From NCBI RefSeq assembly GCF_002208135.1, contig NZ_CP021646.1:236501-300500 (forward strand): a stretch of DNA of 64,000 nt. The letters are read 5' to 3'. Made by a program: the position numbers and the translations under genes. Origin of the DNA: Pseudoalteromonas piscicida. GTDB taxonomy: Bacteria > Pseudomonadota > Gammaproteobacteria > Enterobacterales > Alteromonadaceae. Of this stretch, positions 36,106 to 46,290 are shown one piece after another. A model generated the notes under the pieces. It did not search any database. It worked only from the letters and a program-made list of their open reading frames with translations, and was not told the origin of the DNA. The stretch's first letter is position 1. Each line of letters starts with the position of its first letter.

Positions 36106-36708
36106 ACGGATATTTCCAACCCCGACTTCTGCATCGATTGAATACTGGCCTTGACCACGATAGTCTGTTGTTGAGCCAACCATACTTTTTTCGGAAGTTT
36201 CTACGCTGCTAAAACCTGACATTGCTGTTTTACCAACACCTGAATCTAAAGATACTTTTTTGAAATCGGCGGCGGTAGTCTCAATTTTTATTTTCCCTAC
36301 GCCTACCTCTAAATCAGCAGAGTTATTAAGATCTTGAATATCAATTTTGCCAACACCAACTTCAACATCTAAGGCCAAATTAACTGGCACCTTAACTTGC
36401 CAAGATAGTTCATAATCATCAGAATCGATCTCAAGTGATAATTTATCCCCTGATGTGTTGTTATTTAGGGTGGCCTCACTCACATCTGGTTTACCAAACC
36501 AACTGTCTGATTCTTTCGGTTCAACCAAAATTTCGACCTCTATAGTGTCGCCGTTGTAGGTTTGTAGATCGATTTTACCTACGGCAATATCCACTTCTAA
36601 CTCGGCTAGGCTATTGCTTGGAAATGATGCTGTAATGGTTTTTGAATCTTTTGCTTGTGCAGTCATTGCCACTGCACCTAATGCTAAAACTAACGCTAAC
36701 TTCTTCAT
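36091..36708 (-). CDS. Exported VGVGKI-repeat protein of unknown function
   Basis: A 205-residue protein with a signal peptide (MKKLALVLALGAVAMTAQA). The start at 36708 is chosen because it begins this signal; an upstream in-frame ATG at 36807 adds a basic, atypical stretch. The body has at least four related beta-strand repeats: DIAVGKIDL, DVEVGVGKIDI, DLEVGVGKIKI and DAEVGVGNIRL, suggesting a small beta-solenoid like the adhesin-type DUF4097 fold. It probably lies in the periplasm. Its 3' end overlaps the convergent kinase by 15 bp. Confidence 0.75.
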   Translation of the reverse strand: MKKLALVLALGAVAMTAQAKDSKTITASFPSNSLAELEVDIAVGKIDLQTYNGDTIEVEILVEPKESDSWFGKPDVSEATLNNNTSGDKLSLEIDSDDYELSWQVKVPVNLALDVEVGVGKIDIQDLNNSADLEVGVGKIKIETTAADFKKVSLDSGVGKTAMSGFSSVETSEKSMVGSTTDYRGQGQYSIDAEVGVGNIRLRRD

Positions 36709-36857
36709 TATTTTTACCTTCAACGAGAGTGTTTGAAAAGTAAGTCGCAAGTAAACATGAAAAGGTTCAAAAAGATTTTTATTTTTTGGGCGTGTTGATG
36801 GAGACACATGTTAAACACGCCCTAAAGTAGGTTTTCTGAGAGTAATAGCGCGGAGTG

Positions 36858-37733
36858 TTATAGTCGGGTTATTGAATAGCCATTATTTTTAAGCTGCTCA
36901 ATAAGGCCATACTTTTCAACGAGATGTAATGCACCAACGGCAATAAATATTGATTCATTAGGGAGTTGTTTTTTAAGCACTTTCACCCAGTTATTATTGC
37001 GTTCGATGATCATCAATTGTTCAGCTAATTTGCCGTATTTATCATCTGAAAAACTTACCTTGTAGTAATGCGATAACTTCTCTAAGTCGCCGCTTCGCCA
37101 TGCGGACACTAAATCTAAAAAGTAGGTGTTCAAATCTGACATCTGTGCAAATGTTTCCTTGAGCATAGCATCACTGTGAATACTCAGCTGACTGAACATT
37201 TCAAGCTGATATTCTAAAGTTTCAAATTCACCAATTGGGATTGTCTTTTCGTTTGCGTAGGCTATCACTTGCTTATCGATGCCATTGGTATCGGTAAATC
37301 CAAGCTTTTGATATTCCAGTTGTAGCATAGTTATCATCACGGCCCATGGCGCATAACGTTCAAATAGGGCGATATCTATTTGTTTTTTTGAAAAGTAATC
37401 TTGCAGCTCCTGATAGACTTCTGAAGAGAGTTGGCCTTTTAGTGTTTGGTTGTTCTTTAACAACATAAATGGCATGGAGCGCTGTTGAATTGCAAATGGA
37501 GAAAGTGCCTCTAAGTTCACTTCGACCATGACTTTATCACTGCTCGCTATGGCCCTTTTTACTTTTACTGGTAAACCTTGCATTTGTTTGTCACCGACGT
37601 GCACGGTACCAAATAAGTACGAAGCTTTGTTGTCCTTTTCTATTTTCCACAGGCCAACTTCTGCGTTGGCGAGATTGCTGAAAAGGCTTAAGCAAAGATA
37701 AATAAAGAACAATGGCGAAAAGACTTTAACCAT
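36858..37733 (-). CDS. TraB/GumN-family exported protein
   Basis: A 291-residue protein of the TraB/GumN (TIKI-like) family, some members of which are metalloproteases. The start at 37733 begins a clear signal peptide (MVKVFSPLFFIYLCLSLFSNLANA); upstream in-frame ATGs to 37895 add residues unlikely to be translated. The family motifs YLFGTVHVGD near residue 40 and AVGALHLVEKYGL near the C-terminus are both present, with the two GxH-type elements. The substrate is unknown. Confidence 0.82.
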   Translation of the reverse strand: MVKVFSPLFFIYLCLSLFSNLANAEVGLWKIEKDNKASYLFGTVHVGDKQMQGLPVKVKRAIASSDKVMVEVNLEALSPFAIQQRSMPFMLLKNNQTLKGQLSSEVYQELQDYFSKKQIDIALFERYAPWAVMITMLQLEYQKLGFTDTNGIDKQVIAYANEKTIPIGEFETLEYQLEMFSQLSIHSDAMLKETFAQMSDLNTYFLDLVSAWRSGDLEKLSHYYKVSFSDDKYGKLAEQLMIIERNNNWVKVLKKQLPNESIFIAVGALHLVEKYGLIEQLKNNGYSITRL

Positions 37734-37995
37734 ATTAATGATCTCTGTTGATTTTAAAGGGTCAGTCTGCGATATCGAAATGTGAATGTCACTAAAAAAT
37801 GAAGTGCGTCGAGGTGGTAGAAAAAATTTCATATAGGCAAATTGATAAAGTAAATTTTTCGTTATATCGAAACTGAACCAATAGAAAATTCGCATTTTTA
37901 AAAACTAGGTTTTTTTAATTCAATAAAATTTAATATTTTGGCTTTTTTATGTGGTAACTCGGTTTTTTTAATTCTAAATAGCATAGTTTTTTGTG

Positions 37996-38025
37996 TTGAC
38001 TTAAGTGTGCAAGCCGCGGTATTAA
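37996..38025 (+). promoter_or_regulatory. ilv operon promoter
   Basis: -35 TTGACT (37996-38001), 18-bp spacer and -10 TATTAA (38020-38025). Transcription would begin near 38032, about 60 nt before the leader peptide. The AT-rich stretch 37734-37995 shows no other feature. Confidence 0.65.
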
Positions 38026-38092
38026 TAGAAAAAGAGGCAGCACAGTATTTACACTGAATGATTGCCAAGTATAAATTTACGGAATTCAAGCA

Positions 38093-38188
38093 ATGTTACT
38101 AACAGCAACTCTACTAGTCGTGATTATCAACGTGGTGATTATTATTACCGCGGGGCTAGTTAGTGCTGTAAGAAAAGTATCAGCATAA
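38093..38188 (+). CDS. ilvL: ilv operon leader peptide
   Basis: A 31-codon ORF, too short for usual gene finding, starting ATG 38093 after GGAATTC and ending at TAA 38186-38188. It is packed with the regulatory amino acids: about 17 of 31 codons are Leu, Val or Ile (LLVVIINVVIII in one run). This matches the E. coli ilvL design, where slow translation at low charged tRNA prevents terminator formation. The terminator hairpin starts at the stop codon. Confidence 0.9.
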   Translation: MLLTATLLVVIINVVIIITAGLVSAVRKVSA

Positions 38189-38228
38189 ACGCCCCCGCAC
38201 CAAAAGGTTCGGGGGGCGTTTTCGTTTT
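38188..38228 (+). terminator. ilv attenuator terminator
   Basis: Stem AACGCCCCCG/CGGGGGGCGTT around a 12-nt loop, followed by TTCGTTTT. It lies between ilvL and ilvG and is the expected attenuator for branched-chain amino acid control of the operon. Confidence 0.88.
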
Positions 38229-38259
38229 AGGGCATAAAAAAGGCAACTGAGAGCAGATC

Positions 38260-39921
38260 ATGAGCAATTCAACAACCGGCGCACAACTTGTTATCAAGGT
38301 GCTAGAAGAGCAAGGCGTTAAACACGTATTTGGATACCCAGGTGGTGCCATTATGCCCATTTATGACGCTTTGTATGGCGCGCCAGTTAAGCACTATTTG
38401 ACTCGCCATGAGCAAGGTGCTGGTTTTGCTGCTGTTGGGTATGCTCGTAGCACTGGCAAGCTTGGGGTTTGTTTCGCCACTTCTGGACCCGGCGCGACAA
38501 ACCTTATCACCGCACTTGCTGATGCCATGATGGATTCAGTCCCTTTACTGGCTATCACTGGGCAAGTGCCGACCGCTGCGATTGGTTCGGATGCCTTTCA
38601 AGAGGTGGATGTACTGGGCATGTCTTTGTCATGTACCAAGCACAGCTACCTGGTTGAGCGAGCGGAAGATTTGGCTGAAGTATTACAAGAAGCCATGTAC
38701 TTAGCCCAGTCTGGGCGACCGGGTCCTGTGTTGGTTGATATTCCCAAAGATATCCAGTTAGCTAAAGTACCTTTTCATCCTTTTGCTGCGCCACAAGACG
38801 AACAGCCGAGGGTTTCGCAAACTGAAGTAGCAAAAGCCAATCAATTATTATGTGATGCTAAACGACCTGTTGCCTACATTGGCGGCGGCGTGCAAAGCGC
38901 CGATGCGCAGTCACAGCTGATGCAATTTTTAGAAAAGACCCATATGCCGGCCGTATCGACGCTAAAAGCTTTGGGTAGCGTGACGCCGGATTATGATTAT
39001 GACTTAGGAATGCTAGGTATGCACGGTACTCAAGCGGCGAACCTGGCGGTTCAGCAATGCGACTTGTTGGTATGTATCGGGGCGCGATTTGATGACCGTG
39101 TAACGGGGAATTTGGCAAAGTTTGCTGCAGGGGCAAAGGTGATCCATTTAGATATCGACCCTGCAGAAGTGGGCAAACGTAAACCAGCAGCCGCTTCGCT
39201 TATCGCAGACTTAAAACAGTCATTGCCGCAACTTGAATGTGTGGTTACGAATACCGAATGGCTAGAGACCGTCGAAGCACTGCAACGTCAACACGCGTGG
39301 CGTTATGACTATCCTGGCGAAAAGGTATTTGCACCGTATTTGTTAAATCAACTTAGCCAAAAGCTACCCAATACAGCGGTAGTGTGCTGCGATGTGGGCC
39401 AGCATCAAATGTGGGTAGCCCAGCACATGAAATTCAGCCACCCAAGCAACCACTTAAGTAGCGGTGGAGCAGGTACGATGGGATTTGGCTTACCAGCTGC
39501 AATCGGTGCACAGATAGCACGTCCAGATAACACGGTGATCACGGTATCTGGCGATGGCTCTATCATGATGAATATCCAAGAGTTAGCAACCATCCGCCGT
39601 AATAACTTACCAGTTAAAATATTGATATTAGATAACCAAAGGCTAGGTATGGTGAGGCAGTGGCAGCAACTCTTTTTTGACGGTCGTTACAGTGAAACCG
39701 ACCTGTCAGACAATCCAGACTTTGTCGCACTGGCTGCTGTGTTCGGTATTCCTGGGCAGACAATTACTCATGCAAACCAAGTAGATGACGCCGTTGACGC
39801 CTTAGTGAATGCGCAAGGGCCCTATATTTTACATGCTTGTATCGACGATAAAGAAAACGTATGGCCGCTTGTTCCACCGGGTGCTGCCAATGATGAAATG
39901 ATGACGGAGAGCCTTTCATGA
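38260..39921 (+). CDS. ilvG: Acetolactate synthase II large subunit
   Basis: A TPP-dependent enzyme making acetolactate and acetohydroxybutyrate, the common step of valine, leucine and isoleucine synthesis. It is 553 residues (E. coli IlvG about 548) with no frameshift, unlike K-12. The catalytic Glu is in [16 protein letters not shown] (near residue 47), and the TPP motif is [13 protein letters not shown]. The stop overlaps the ilvM start (ATGA), coupling the two subunits. First structural gene of ilvGMEDA. Confidence 0.96.
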   Translation: MSNSTTGAQLVIKVLEEQGVKHVFGYPGGAIMPIYDALYGAPVKHYLTRHEQGAGFAAVGYARSTGKLGVCFATSGPGATNLITALADAMMDSVPLLAITGQVPTAAIGSDAFQEVDVLGMSLSCTKHSYLVERAEDLAEVLQEAMYLAQSGRPGPVLVDIPKDIQLAKVPFHPFAAPQDEQPRVSQTEVAKANQLLCDAKRPVAYIGGGVQSADAQSQLMQFLEKTHMPAVSTLKALGSVTPDYDYDLGMLGMHGTQAANLAVQQCDLLVCIGARFDDRVTGNLAKFAAGAKVIHLDIDPAEVGKRKPAAASLIADLKQSLPQLECVVTNTEWLETVEALQRQHAWRYDYPGEKVFAPYLLNQLSQKLPNTAVVCCDVGQHQMWVAQHMKFSHPSNHLSSGGAGTMGFGLPAAIGAQIARPDNTVITVSGDGSIMMNIQELATIRRNNLPVKILILDNQRLGMVRQWQQLFFDGRYSETDLSDNPDFVALAAVFGIPGQTITHANQVDDAVDALVNAQGPYILHACIDDKENVWPLVPPGAANDEMMTESLS

Positions 39922-40160
39922 AACACCATTTAACCGTTGCAGTAAAACAACAGAGCATCGCAGTGGAGCGCTTTTTGCGCGTAGCCAGACATCGCGGATT
40001 TCGCTTAACGAATTTAGAATTACAAGGTCAAGATGACTTATTCCACGTCAAAATGACCGTAGATAGTGACAAACCTATCTATTTATTAACCTCACAACTG
40101 AGTAAGCTAGTAGAAGTGCAAGCGGTTGACTTGCATACACTACAGAAACAGGCAATTTAG
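39918..40160 (+). CDS. ilvM: Acetolactate synthase II regulatory subunit
   Basis: The small ACT-domain subunit, 80 residues (E. coli IlvM 87). The pattern [25 protein letters not shown] matches the IlvM start. The ATG overlaps the ilvG stop by 4 nt, which supports equal synthesis. It confers stability and effector sensitivity on the large subunit. Confidence 0.93.
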   Translation: MKHHLTVAVKQQSIAVERFLRVARHRGFRLTNLELQGQDDLFHVKMTVDSDKPIYLLTSQLSKLVEVQAVDLHTLQKQAI

Positions 40161-40180
40161 AAGAATTAAGGTAGTTAACA

Positions 40181-41104
40181 ATGACACAAACATCAGAAGT
40201 AATTTGGCATAACGGTGAAATGGTTCCTTATTTTCAAGCGACCACCCATGTGCTTAGTCATGCTTTACATTATGGCAGCTCAGTTTTTGAAGGGATCCGT
40301 GCTTACGATACGCCAAATGGTCCCGCTGTTTTTCGCTTAACCGATCATATTCAACGCCTCTTTGATTCCGCGAAAATCTACCGTATGGAAATTCCTTTTA
40401 CCAAAGAGGAAGTGATCGCAGCGTGTAAAGAGACGATCCGCGCAAATGACTTTACCAATGCTTACCTTCGTCCATTTGCATTTTTAGGTCATGTAGGCCT
40501 TGGTTTAAATCCGAAATCGCACCGTGCAGACATGACCGTTGCAGCGATGGAGTGGGGCGCATACCTCGGTGAAGAAGGCTTAGCGCAAGGTGTTGATGTG
40601 TGTGTGTCTTCATGGAGTCGCCTAGCACCAAATACCATGCCTACTGCGGCTAAAGCAGGTGGTAACTATTTGTCTTCACAGCTTATTTCAGGTGAGGCGA
40701 AGCGTAATGGTTATGTGGAAGGGATCGCGCTTGATGTTAATGGCTACCTGAGCGAAGGTGCTGGTGAGAACCTGTTTGTAGTGAAAAAAGGCGTGCTTTA
40801 TACCCCGCCAACCACAGCTTGTATTCTACCTGGTCTCACGCGCGACACTATCATTCATTTGGCGAAAAAACGCGGTTATGAAGTACGTGAAGAGCCAATA
40901 GCACGTGAAGCACTTTATCTTGCTGATGAATTCTTTATGGTTGGTACCGCAGCGGAAGTAGTACCTGTTCGCAGCGTAGACAAAATTACGGTGGGTAATG
41001 GTGGTCGTGGTCCAATTACAGAAGAGTTACAGCAGGCCTATTTTGCTTTGGTTAAAGGTCAAGCTGATGACGAAAATGGCTGGTTAGAATACGTAAACGA
41101 ATAA
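40181..41104 (+). CDS. ilvE: Branched-chain amino acid aminotransferase
   Basis: A class IV PLP aminotransferase that makes Val, Leu and Ile from the keto acids. It is 307 residues, as usual. The start MTQTSEVIWHNGEMV and HALHYGSSVFEGIRAY are typical. The PLP lysine lies in TAAKAGGNYLSSQL near residue 160, and GENLFVVKKGVLYTPP follows. It lies 20 nt after ilvM in the ilvGMEDA operon. Confidence 0.96.
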   Translation: MTQTSEVIWHNGEMVPYFQATTHVLSHALHYGSSVFEGIRAYDTPNGPAVFRLTDHIQRLFDSAKIYRMEIPFTKEEVIAACKETIRANDFTNAYLRPFAFLGHVGLGLNPKSHRADMTVAAMEWGAYLGEEGLAQGVDVCVSSWSRLAPNTMPTAAKAGGNYLSSQLISGEAKRNGYVEGIALDVNGYLSEGAGENLFVVKKGVLYTPPTTACILPGLTRDTIIHLAKKRGYEVREEPIAREALYLADEFFMVGTAAEVVPVRSVDKITVGNGGRGPITEELQQAYFALVKGQADDENGWLEYVNE

Positions 41105-41195
41105 TTTTATTGGTATCGGGGTCAATTGCCCTGAACAAAAAGTATTGTAAATTATGGGAATGAGGAGCTCGGTATAACCGAGAAAAAGGTGAAAC

Positions 41196-43052
41196 ATGGC
41201 TAAATTACGGAGCAAAACAACTACTGAGGGCAGACAACGCGCGGGTGCTCGTGCATTGTGGCGAGCAACGGGAATGACGGACAGTGATTTCCATAAACCG
41301 ATCGTTGCGGTCGTGAATTCATATACCCAATTTGTTCCGGGTCATGTTCACCTCAATCAACTTAGCGCACTGATGGCAGATGCGATAACGGAAGCCGGCG
41401 GCGTACCGCGCGAATTTAATACCATTGCCATCGATGATGGTATCGCCATGGGCCACGGCGGTATGCTTTACTCGTTACCGTCTCGAGACTTAATTGCAGA
41501 TTCGGTTGAGTACATGGTTAATGCCCATTGTGCCGATGCCATGGTGTGTATTTCTAACTGCGATAAAATCACTCCAGGTATGTTACTTGCGGCACTGCGG
41601 TTGAATATTCCGGTGATCTTTGTCTCCGGCGGCCCAATGGAGGCGGGTAAAACTCGCTTAGCGGATATCGATTTAAAGTTAGATCTTGTCGATGCTATGG
41701 TTAAAGGTGCTGATCCAACTGTGAGCGATGAAGATTCTGAGCAAATTGAGCGCTCGGCTTGTCCTACTTGTGGCTCGTGTTCAGGTATGTTTACTGCCAA
41801 CTCGATGAACTGTCTACTAGAAGCGCTGGGCTTAGCGTTGCCTGGCAATGGTACGACACTTGCGACACATAAAGACCGCCATCAACTTTATCTGGGTGCT
41901 GCAAATCGTATCATGGCTTTATGCGATGAATACTATGGCAAAGACAATGAGCAAGTGCTGCCACGCAACATTGCTAACCAAGCCGCATTTATGAACGCCA
42001 TGACTTTGGATATTGCGATGGGCGGTTCATCCAATACCGTGCTGCATTTATTGGCGGCAGCGCAAGAAGGCTTTGTCGATTTTGATATGAATGACATAGA
42101 CCGCTTATCTCGTAGCACACCATTTTTATGTAAAGTGGCTCCGGCAACACAGCAGTATCACATTGAAGATGTTCACCGTGCTGGCGGCATTATGGCCATT
42201 CTCAACGAGCTGGCCAAAGGCGATAAATTGGACTTGTCGGTGGGACATGTTGCTGGCGGAAATTTAGGTGAAGTTATTGCGCGTTGGAATGCCGCAGACC
42301 GTGATAACGAACGGGCAAAAACTTTCTATCGCGCGGGACCTGCAGGGATCCGCACCACCCAAGCAATGAGCCAAGAGTATCGCTGGGATGAGCTTGATTT
42401 AGACCGTGAAGGCGGCTGTATTCGCTCCATCGAGCATGCCTTTAGGCAAGATGGCGGCCTTGCAGTATTGAAAGGTAACTTAGCGCCTGATGGTTGTATC
42501 GTGAAAAGTGCAGGGGTGGCCGATGAAATGCTGCGCTTTACGGGGCCGGCTGTAGTATTTGAATCTCAAGACGATGCCGTCGAGGGAATACTGGGTGGCC
42601 AAGTTAAGAAAGGTGATGTGGTGATCATCCGTTATGAAGGACCTAAAGGTGGTCCGGGTATGCAAGAAATGCTTTACCCAACCAGCTATCTTAAATCTAT
42701 GGGGCTAGATAAAGACTGCGCTTTACTTACCGATGGCCGTTTCTCAGGTGGTACTTCTGGACTTTCTATTGGCCATGCTTCTCCAGAGGCTGCCAGTGGT
42801 GGCAATTTAGCGCTGGTTGAAAACGGCGATGTTGTCGCTATCGACATCTATAACCGCAGTATTGACGTTAAACTGGACGACACCGAGTTAGCGCTGCGCC
42901 ATGAAAAGCAAGTCGCTCGTGGCAAAGAAGCGTACAAACCAGTTAACAGAGAGCGCTATGTGAGTCCCGCGCTAAAAGCCTACGCACTGCTTGCAACGAG
43001 TGCAGACAAGGGCGCGGTGCGTGACTTACAAAAACTAGAGGAGCTGGGCTAG
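41196..43052 (+). CDS. ilvD: Dihydroxy-acid dehydratase
   Basis: An iron-sulfur dehydratase of the Val/Leu/Ile pathway, 618 residues (E. coli 616). The cluster cysteines are visible in [28 protein letters not shown] and its context. The C-terminal [20 protein letters not shown] is a hallmark of the family. It is in the operon after a 91-nt gap and is followed by ilvA 2 nt later. Confidence 0.97.
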   Translation: MAKLRSKTTTEGRQRAGARALWRATGMTDSDFHKPIVAVVNSYTQFVPGHVHLNQLSALMADAITEAGGVPREFNTIAIDDGIAMGHGGMLYSLPSRDLIADSVEYMVNAHCADAMVCISNCDKITPGMLLAALRLNIPVIFVSGGPMEAGKTRLADIDLKLDLVDAMVKGADPTVSDEDSEQIERSACPTCGSCSGMFTANSMNCLLEALGLALPGNGTTLATHKDRHQLYLGAANRIMALCDEYYGKDNEQVLPRNIANQAAFMNAMTLDIAMGGSSNTVLHLLAAAQEGFVDFDMNDIDRLSRSTPFLCKVAPATQQYHIEDVHRAGGIMAILNELAKGDKLDLSVGHVAGGNLGEVIARWNAADRDNERAKTFYRAGPAGIRTTQAMSQEYRWDELDLDREGGCIRSIEHAFRQDGGLAVLKGNLAPDGCIVKSAGVADEMLRFTGPAVVFESQDDAVEGILGGQVKKGDVVIIRYEGPKGGPGMQEMLYPTSYLKSMGLDKDCALLTDGRFSGGTSGLSIGHASPEAASGGNLALVENGDVVAIDIYNRSIDVKLDDTELALRHEKQVARGKEAYKPVNRERYVSPALKAYALLATSADKGAVRDLQKLEELG

Positions 43053-43054
43053 CG

Positions 43055-44596
43055 ATGGTTTCCCAAGAGCTTGATTACTTTAGAGCCATTATTCAGGCGA
43101 ATGTGGCACCGCTCGTTGAGGTAACGCAAGTTAATCAATTAGAGCAAATGTCGGCCCAGCTTGGTAACCAAATTTGGCTGAAAAGAGAAGACCAGCAACC
43201 GGTATATTCTTTCAAATTGCGTGGTGCGTATAACAAGCTACGTCAGTTGCCGAAAGGATCGCGGGTGTATACCGCTTCTGCGGGTAATCATGCTCAAGGG
43301 GTTGCACTAAGTGCTACACATCTAGGCCAGCACGCCACCATTGTAATGCCCGTGACTACGCCAGAGATCAAGGTTAACGCGGTTCGTAAGCTAGGTGGTG
43401 AAGTGATCTTACATGGCCATCACTTCGATGCGGCAAAACAGTACGCATTAGATCTTTGTGAAGCACAAAGCGGTGTTTTTGTCCCGCCATTTGATGATAA
43501 AGATGTGATCATCGGCCAAGGTACAGTGGCGCGAGAGTTAATTCAGCAACTTGATGAACTAGACGTCGTATTTATTCCCGTAGGGGGAGGAGGTTTGCTT
43601 GCGGGAATGGCGGTGTATTTGAAGTCACTTCGCCCTGATATTCGTATTATTGGAGTAGAGGCTGAGGACAGTGCATGCCTAAAAGCCGCGCTTGAAGCGG
43701 GAGAACCCGTGGAGCTTGAACAAGTCGGTGGTTTTGCGGACGGTGTGGCGGTTAAGCTTATTGGTACAGAAACCTTCCGGTTAGCACAAAAGTTCTGCGA
43801 CGAGGTGGTCACGGTTAACGCCGATGAAATTTGTGCGGCGGTTCAAGACATTTTCGTTGAAACGAGAGCAACTGCAGAACCTTCTGGCGCGTTATCAACC
43901 GCGGGCTTGAAGAAATGGCTTGTGCAAACTGGTGAAAAGGGGCTGAGTGTTGCAGCTATCCTGTCAGGCGCTAATTTAAACTTCGATAGGTTGAGATATA
44001 TCGCCGAAAGAACGGCGCTAGGTGCTAAGCATGAAGCATTGCTCGGGGTTACTATCCCTGAAGAAAAAGGCAGCTTTAAGCGTTTTTGTCACTCTCTTGG
44101 TGGTCGAGCGATCACCGAGTTTAACTATCGCTATGCAGGTTCCGGTGAAGCGCAAATTTTTGTAGGTGTCGGGCTTAGAAATGGCCAACAAGAGTTAAAT
44201 GAGTTAACCGCCTCATTGCATCAAAATGGCTACCTGTTTGACGACTTATCTGACAACGAACTGGCAAAGTTACATGTGAGATATATGGTGGGCGGCAAAC
44301 CGCCGAGTGTCATGAATGAACGTTTGCTACGGTTTGAATTTCCAGAATACCCAGGCGCACTGGCACGCTTTTTAGACATGCTAGGCTGTAATTGGAATAT
44401 TACTTTATTTCATTATCGCAATCACGGTGCGGCACAAGGTAATGTGTTAGCTGCTTTTGAAGTCGAGCCCTGTGATTATGATCGTTTTGATGAACATCTT
44501 GCAAAGTTAGCGTACCAGTTTCAAGAAGAAACAGATAACCCATGTTTTACACGCTTTTTGTATGGCGAGCAGTTAGCAAAGCAAAAGGCTGGATAA
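43055..44596 (+). CDS. ilvA: Threonine deaminase (biosynthetic)
   Basis: Converts threonine to 2-oxobutyrate, the committed step to isoleucine, and is inhibited by isoleucine. It is 513 residues (E. coli 514). The PLP lysine is in YSFKLRGAYNKL (near residue 50), the glycine-rich loop is PVGGGGLLAG, and the C-terminus has two ACT-like regulatory modules (GRAITEFNYRY and RLLRFEFPEYPGAL regions). Last gene of the ilv operon, followed by a terminator. Confidence 0.96.
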   Translation: MVSQELDYFRAIIQANVAPLVEVTQVNQLEQMSAQLGNQIWLKREDQQPVYSFKLRGAYNKLRQLPKGSRVYTASAGNHAQGVALSATHLGQHATIVMPVTTPEIKVNAVRKLGGEVILHGHHFDAAKQYALDLCEAQSGVFVPPFDDKDVIIGQGTVARELIQQLDELDVVFIPVGGGGLLAGMAVYLKSLRPDIRIIGVEAEDSACLKAALEAGEPVELEQVGGFADGVAVKLIGTETFRLAQKFCDEVVTVNADEICAAVQDIFVETRATAEPSGALSTAGLKKWLVQTGEKGLSVAAILSGANLNFDRLRYIAERTALGAKHEALLGVTIPEEKGSFKRFCHSLGGRAITEFNYRYAGSGEAQIFVGVGLRNGQQELNELTASLHQNGYLFDDLSDNELAKLHVRYMVGGKPPSVMNERLLRFEFPEYPGALARFLDMLGCNWNITLFHYRNHGAAQGNVLAAFEVEPCDYDRFDEHLAKLAYQFQEETDNPCFTRFLYGEQLAKQKAG

Positions 44597-44605
44597 TAAG
44601 TACTG

Positions 44606-44642
44606 AATTAGGTACATTGGTCGTAAAAGTACCTAATTTTAT
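44606..44642 (+). terminator. ilv operon terminator
   Basis: Perfect 10-bp stem AATTAGGTAC/GTACCTAATT with a 13-nt loop and TTTATT tail, 9 nt after the ilvA stop. It almost touches the next start codon. Confidence 0.85.
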
Positions 44643-44644
44643 TC

Positions 44645-45088
44645 GTGAATGAAATGATTAAAAAAAGAACACACAAAGACATTTTCATAACGCTAGTCGC
44701 AAGACTTGCATTGTTAGGGGGCTTATATGTTGGCGCGAATGTGCTATGGCCAGATCTGATAGACCACGCACTTTTCTTGTCAATTGCGCTTGTAATAACA
44801 GTGATATCGGTCATATTCCAACGCGATATTTATACTAATAGACGCCCTGAGCAACTGGTATTAAACGAGGGGGAGAAGTTAATACTCATCTACGGGGCTA
44901 ATAAAATTATGATGCCAATAGCACAAGTTGAGTCTGTCGCTATTGATGATAATTATCTTGGGATCATAGAGAAGAATAATGGTAATGGCTATGACATTAT
45001 GTGCAAAGGTAGCCAACAGCAAATTTATCACCACCTTAAGAACATGCTTGGTACACATTTAGATAAATGCAATGTACAGCTGCTTTAA
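44645..45088 (+). CDS. Small membrane protein of unknown function
   Basis: A 147-residue protein, read from GTG 44645; ATG 44654 is an equally possible start. Two hydrophobic segments (about 15-35 and 40-58) are followed by a soluble domain of about 85 residues with a PH-like feel (INGQVESVAIDD-type beta pattern: IMMPIAQVESVAIDDNYLG). I recognise no family. It begins just after the ilv terminator, so it probably has its own transcription or depends on read-through. Confidence 0.6.
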   Translation: MNEMIKKRTHKDIFITLVARLALLGGLYVGANVLWPDLIDHALFLSIALVITVISVIFQRDIYTNRRPEQLVLNEGEKLILIYGANKIMMPIAQVESVAIDDNYLGIIEKNNGNGYDIMCKGSQQQIYHHLKNMLGTHLDKCNVQLL

Positions 45089-45210
45089 ACGGTAGTCCGT
45101 TAAAGTGACGTTCGACTCACTGTTATACTCAATACTTACCCAATCTTAATGGCAGCCTGAGTGCCTTAAACTATAGTTAGCTATTATCAGCTAAAAAACG
45201 CAAGGATACG

Positions 45211-46263
45211 ATGTTTCATTATTATGCTGCGTTACTACTCTTATTGTTTAACACTCAGGTTGTAGCCCTTGAAAAAGTCACACTACAGTTAAAGTGGACG
45301 CATCAATTTCAGTTTGCTGGTTACTATATGGCAAAAGAAAAGGGGTTCTATCAAGAAGAAGGGTTAGATGTTCATATTCTTCCTGCCGACCCCAATAATC
45401 CTAACGTTGATTTTCTCGTGCTATACGGCCAAGCACAGTTCGGTGTGTTTCACTCAGGCCTCTTGAAACAAAGGCTCAATGGTAAACCCTTTGTGGCACT
45501 TGCAGCCGTGTTACAGTCTTCTCCTTACTGTTGGATGGTGAGGGCTGACAGTGATATTTATGTTCCCCGTGATTTTCAGGGGAAACGCCTGAGCCATTTA
45601 GGCCACACTGAAAACGGCGAATTGCTCATGATGTTGCAACGTGCAGGCGTCAATACACAAAATATGCGCTTGTATTCAGGCAGTGAGCCACTGAAAGACT
45701 TTATCGCGGGTAAATTTGATGCGATGCAAGTTTATAGCACCAATGAGCCCTATACTGTGCAGCAAAGCGGTCTATCAACCCGTGAAATTTGCCCTAAGCA
45801 GTTTGGTTTAAACGTTTATGCTGACGTGCTCTTTACTACGGAAAGCGTACTAGAAAACCGTCCTGAGCTTGTTAAAAGCTTTCGTCGTGCGAGCCTTAAA
45901 GGTTGGCGATACGCTATGTTACATCTAGAAGAAACCTTAGCGATAACTAAACAGCAATACGCTACCCAAAAACCCCTAGAACAGCTCGCATTTGAGGCAG
46001 AGAAGTTAAGGGAGTTCATAAAGGTGGCTAATATTCCAATTGGAACAATGTCGACGGCAAAATGGCAATGGATAGCACAGCTATATCACTTAGATTTGAG
46101 TCTATTTCATGAGCACAAAGCGCGTTTTATTTATTCAGAAGTGAAGAATGAACCACCCAAATTATCTTGGGTGTTGATTATTGCAGCGATTTTGACATTG
46201 GTTTGTATTCCCATGTATATCCACTTAATTTTTTCTCGTAAATATCATCAACAATTACGCTAG
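45211..46263 (+). CDS. Membrane-anchored NMT1/THI5-like periplasmic binding protein
   Basis: A 350-residue protein. A signal peptide (to about residue 19) is followed by an NMT1/THI5-type solute-binding domain (VTLQLKWTHQFQFAGYYMAKEKGFYQEEGLDV). Near the C-terminus there is one membrane helix (WVLIIAAILTLVCIPMYIHLIF) and then only nine residues. In many marine bacteria this domain is the sensor part of GGDEF or histidine kinase proteins. Here the output part is absent, and no remnant is seen in the 27 bp before the next gene. No ABC permease is near. It may act through a partner protein. Confidence 0.8.
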   Translation: MFHYYAALLLLLFNTQVVALEKVTLQLKWTHQFQFAGYYMAKEKGFYQEEGLDVHILPADPNNPNVDFLVLYGQAQFGVFHSGLLKQRLNGKPFVALAAVLQSSPYCWMVRADSDIYVPRDFQGKRLSHLGHTENGELLMMLQRAGVNTQNMRLYSGSEPLKDFIAGKFDAMQVYSTNEPYTVQQSGLSTREICPKQFGLNVYADVLFTTESVLENRPELVKSFRRASLKGWRYAMLHLEETLAITKQQYATQKPLEQLAFEAEKLREFIKVANIPIGTMSTAKWQWIAQLYHLDLSLFHEHKARFIYSEVKNEPPKLSWVLIIAAILTLVCIPMYIHLIFSRKYHQQLR

Positions 46264-46290
46264 AATAAGGATATTGTTTCCCTGACAACC

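Noticed and set aside
37898..38089. 63-codon minus-strand frame before ilvL
   Set aside because: It covers the ilv promoter, has composition typical of AT-rich non-coding DNA and no ribosome binding site.
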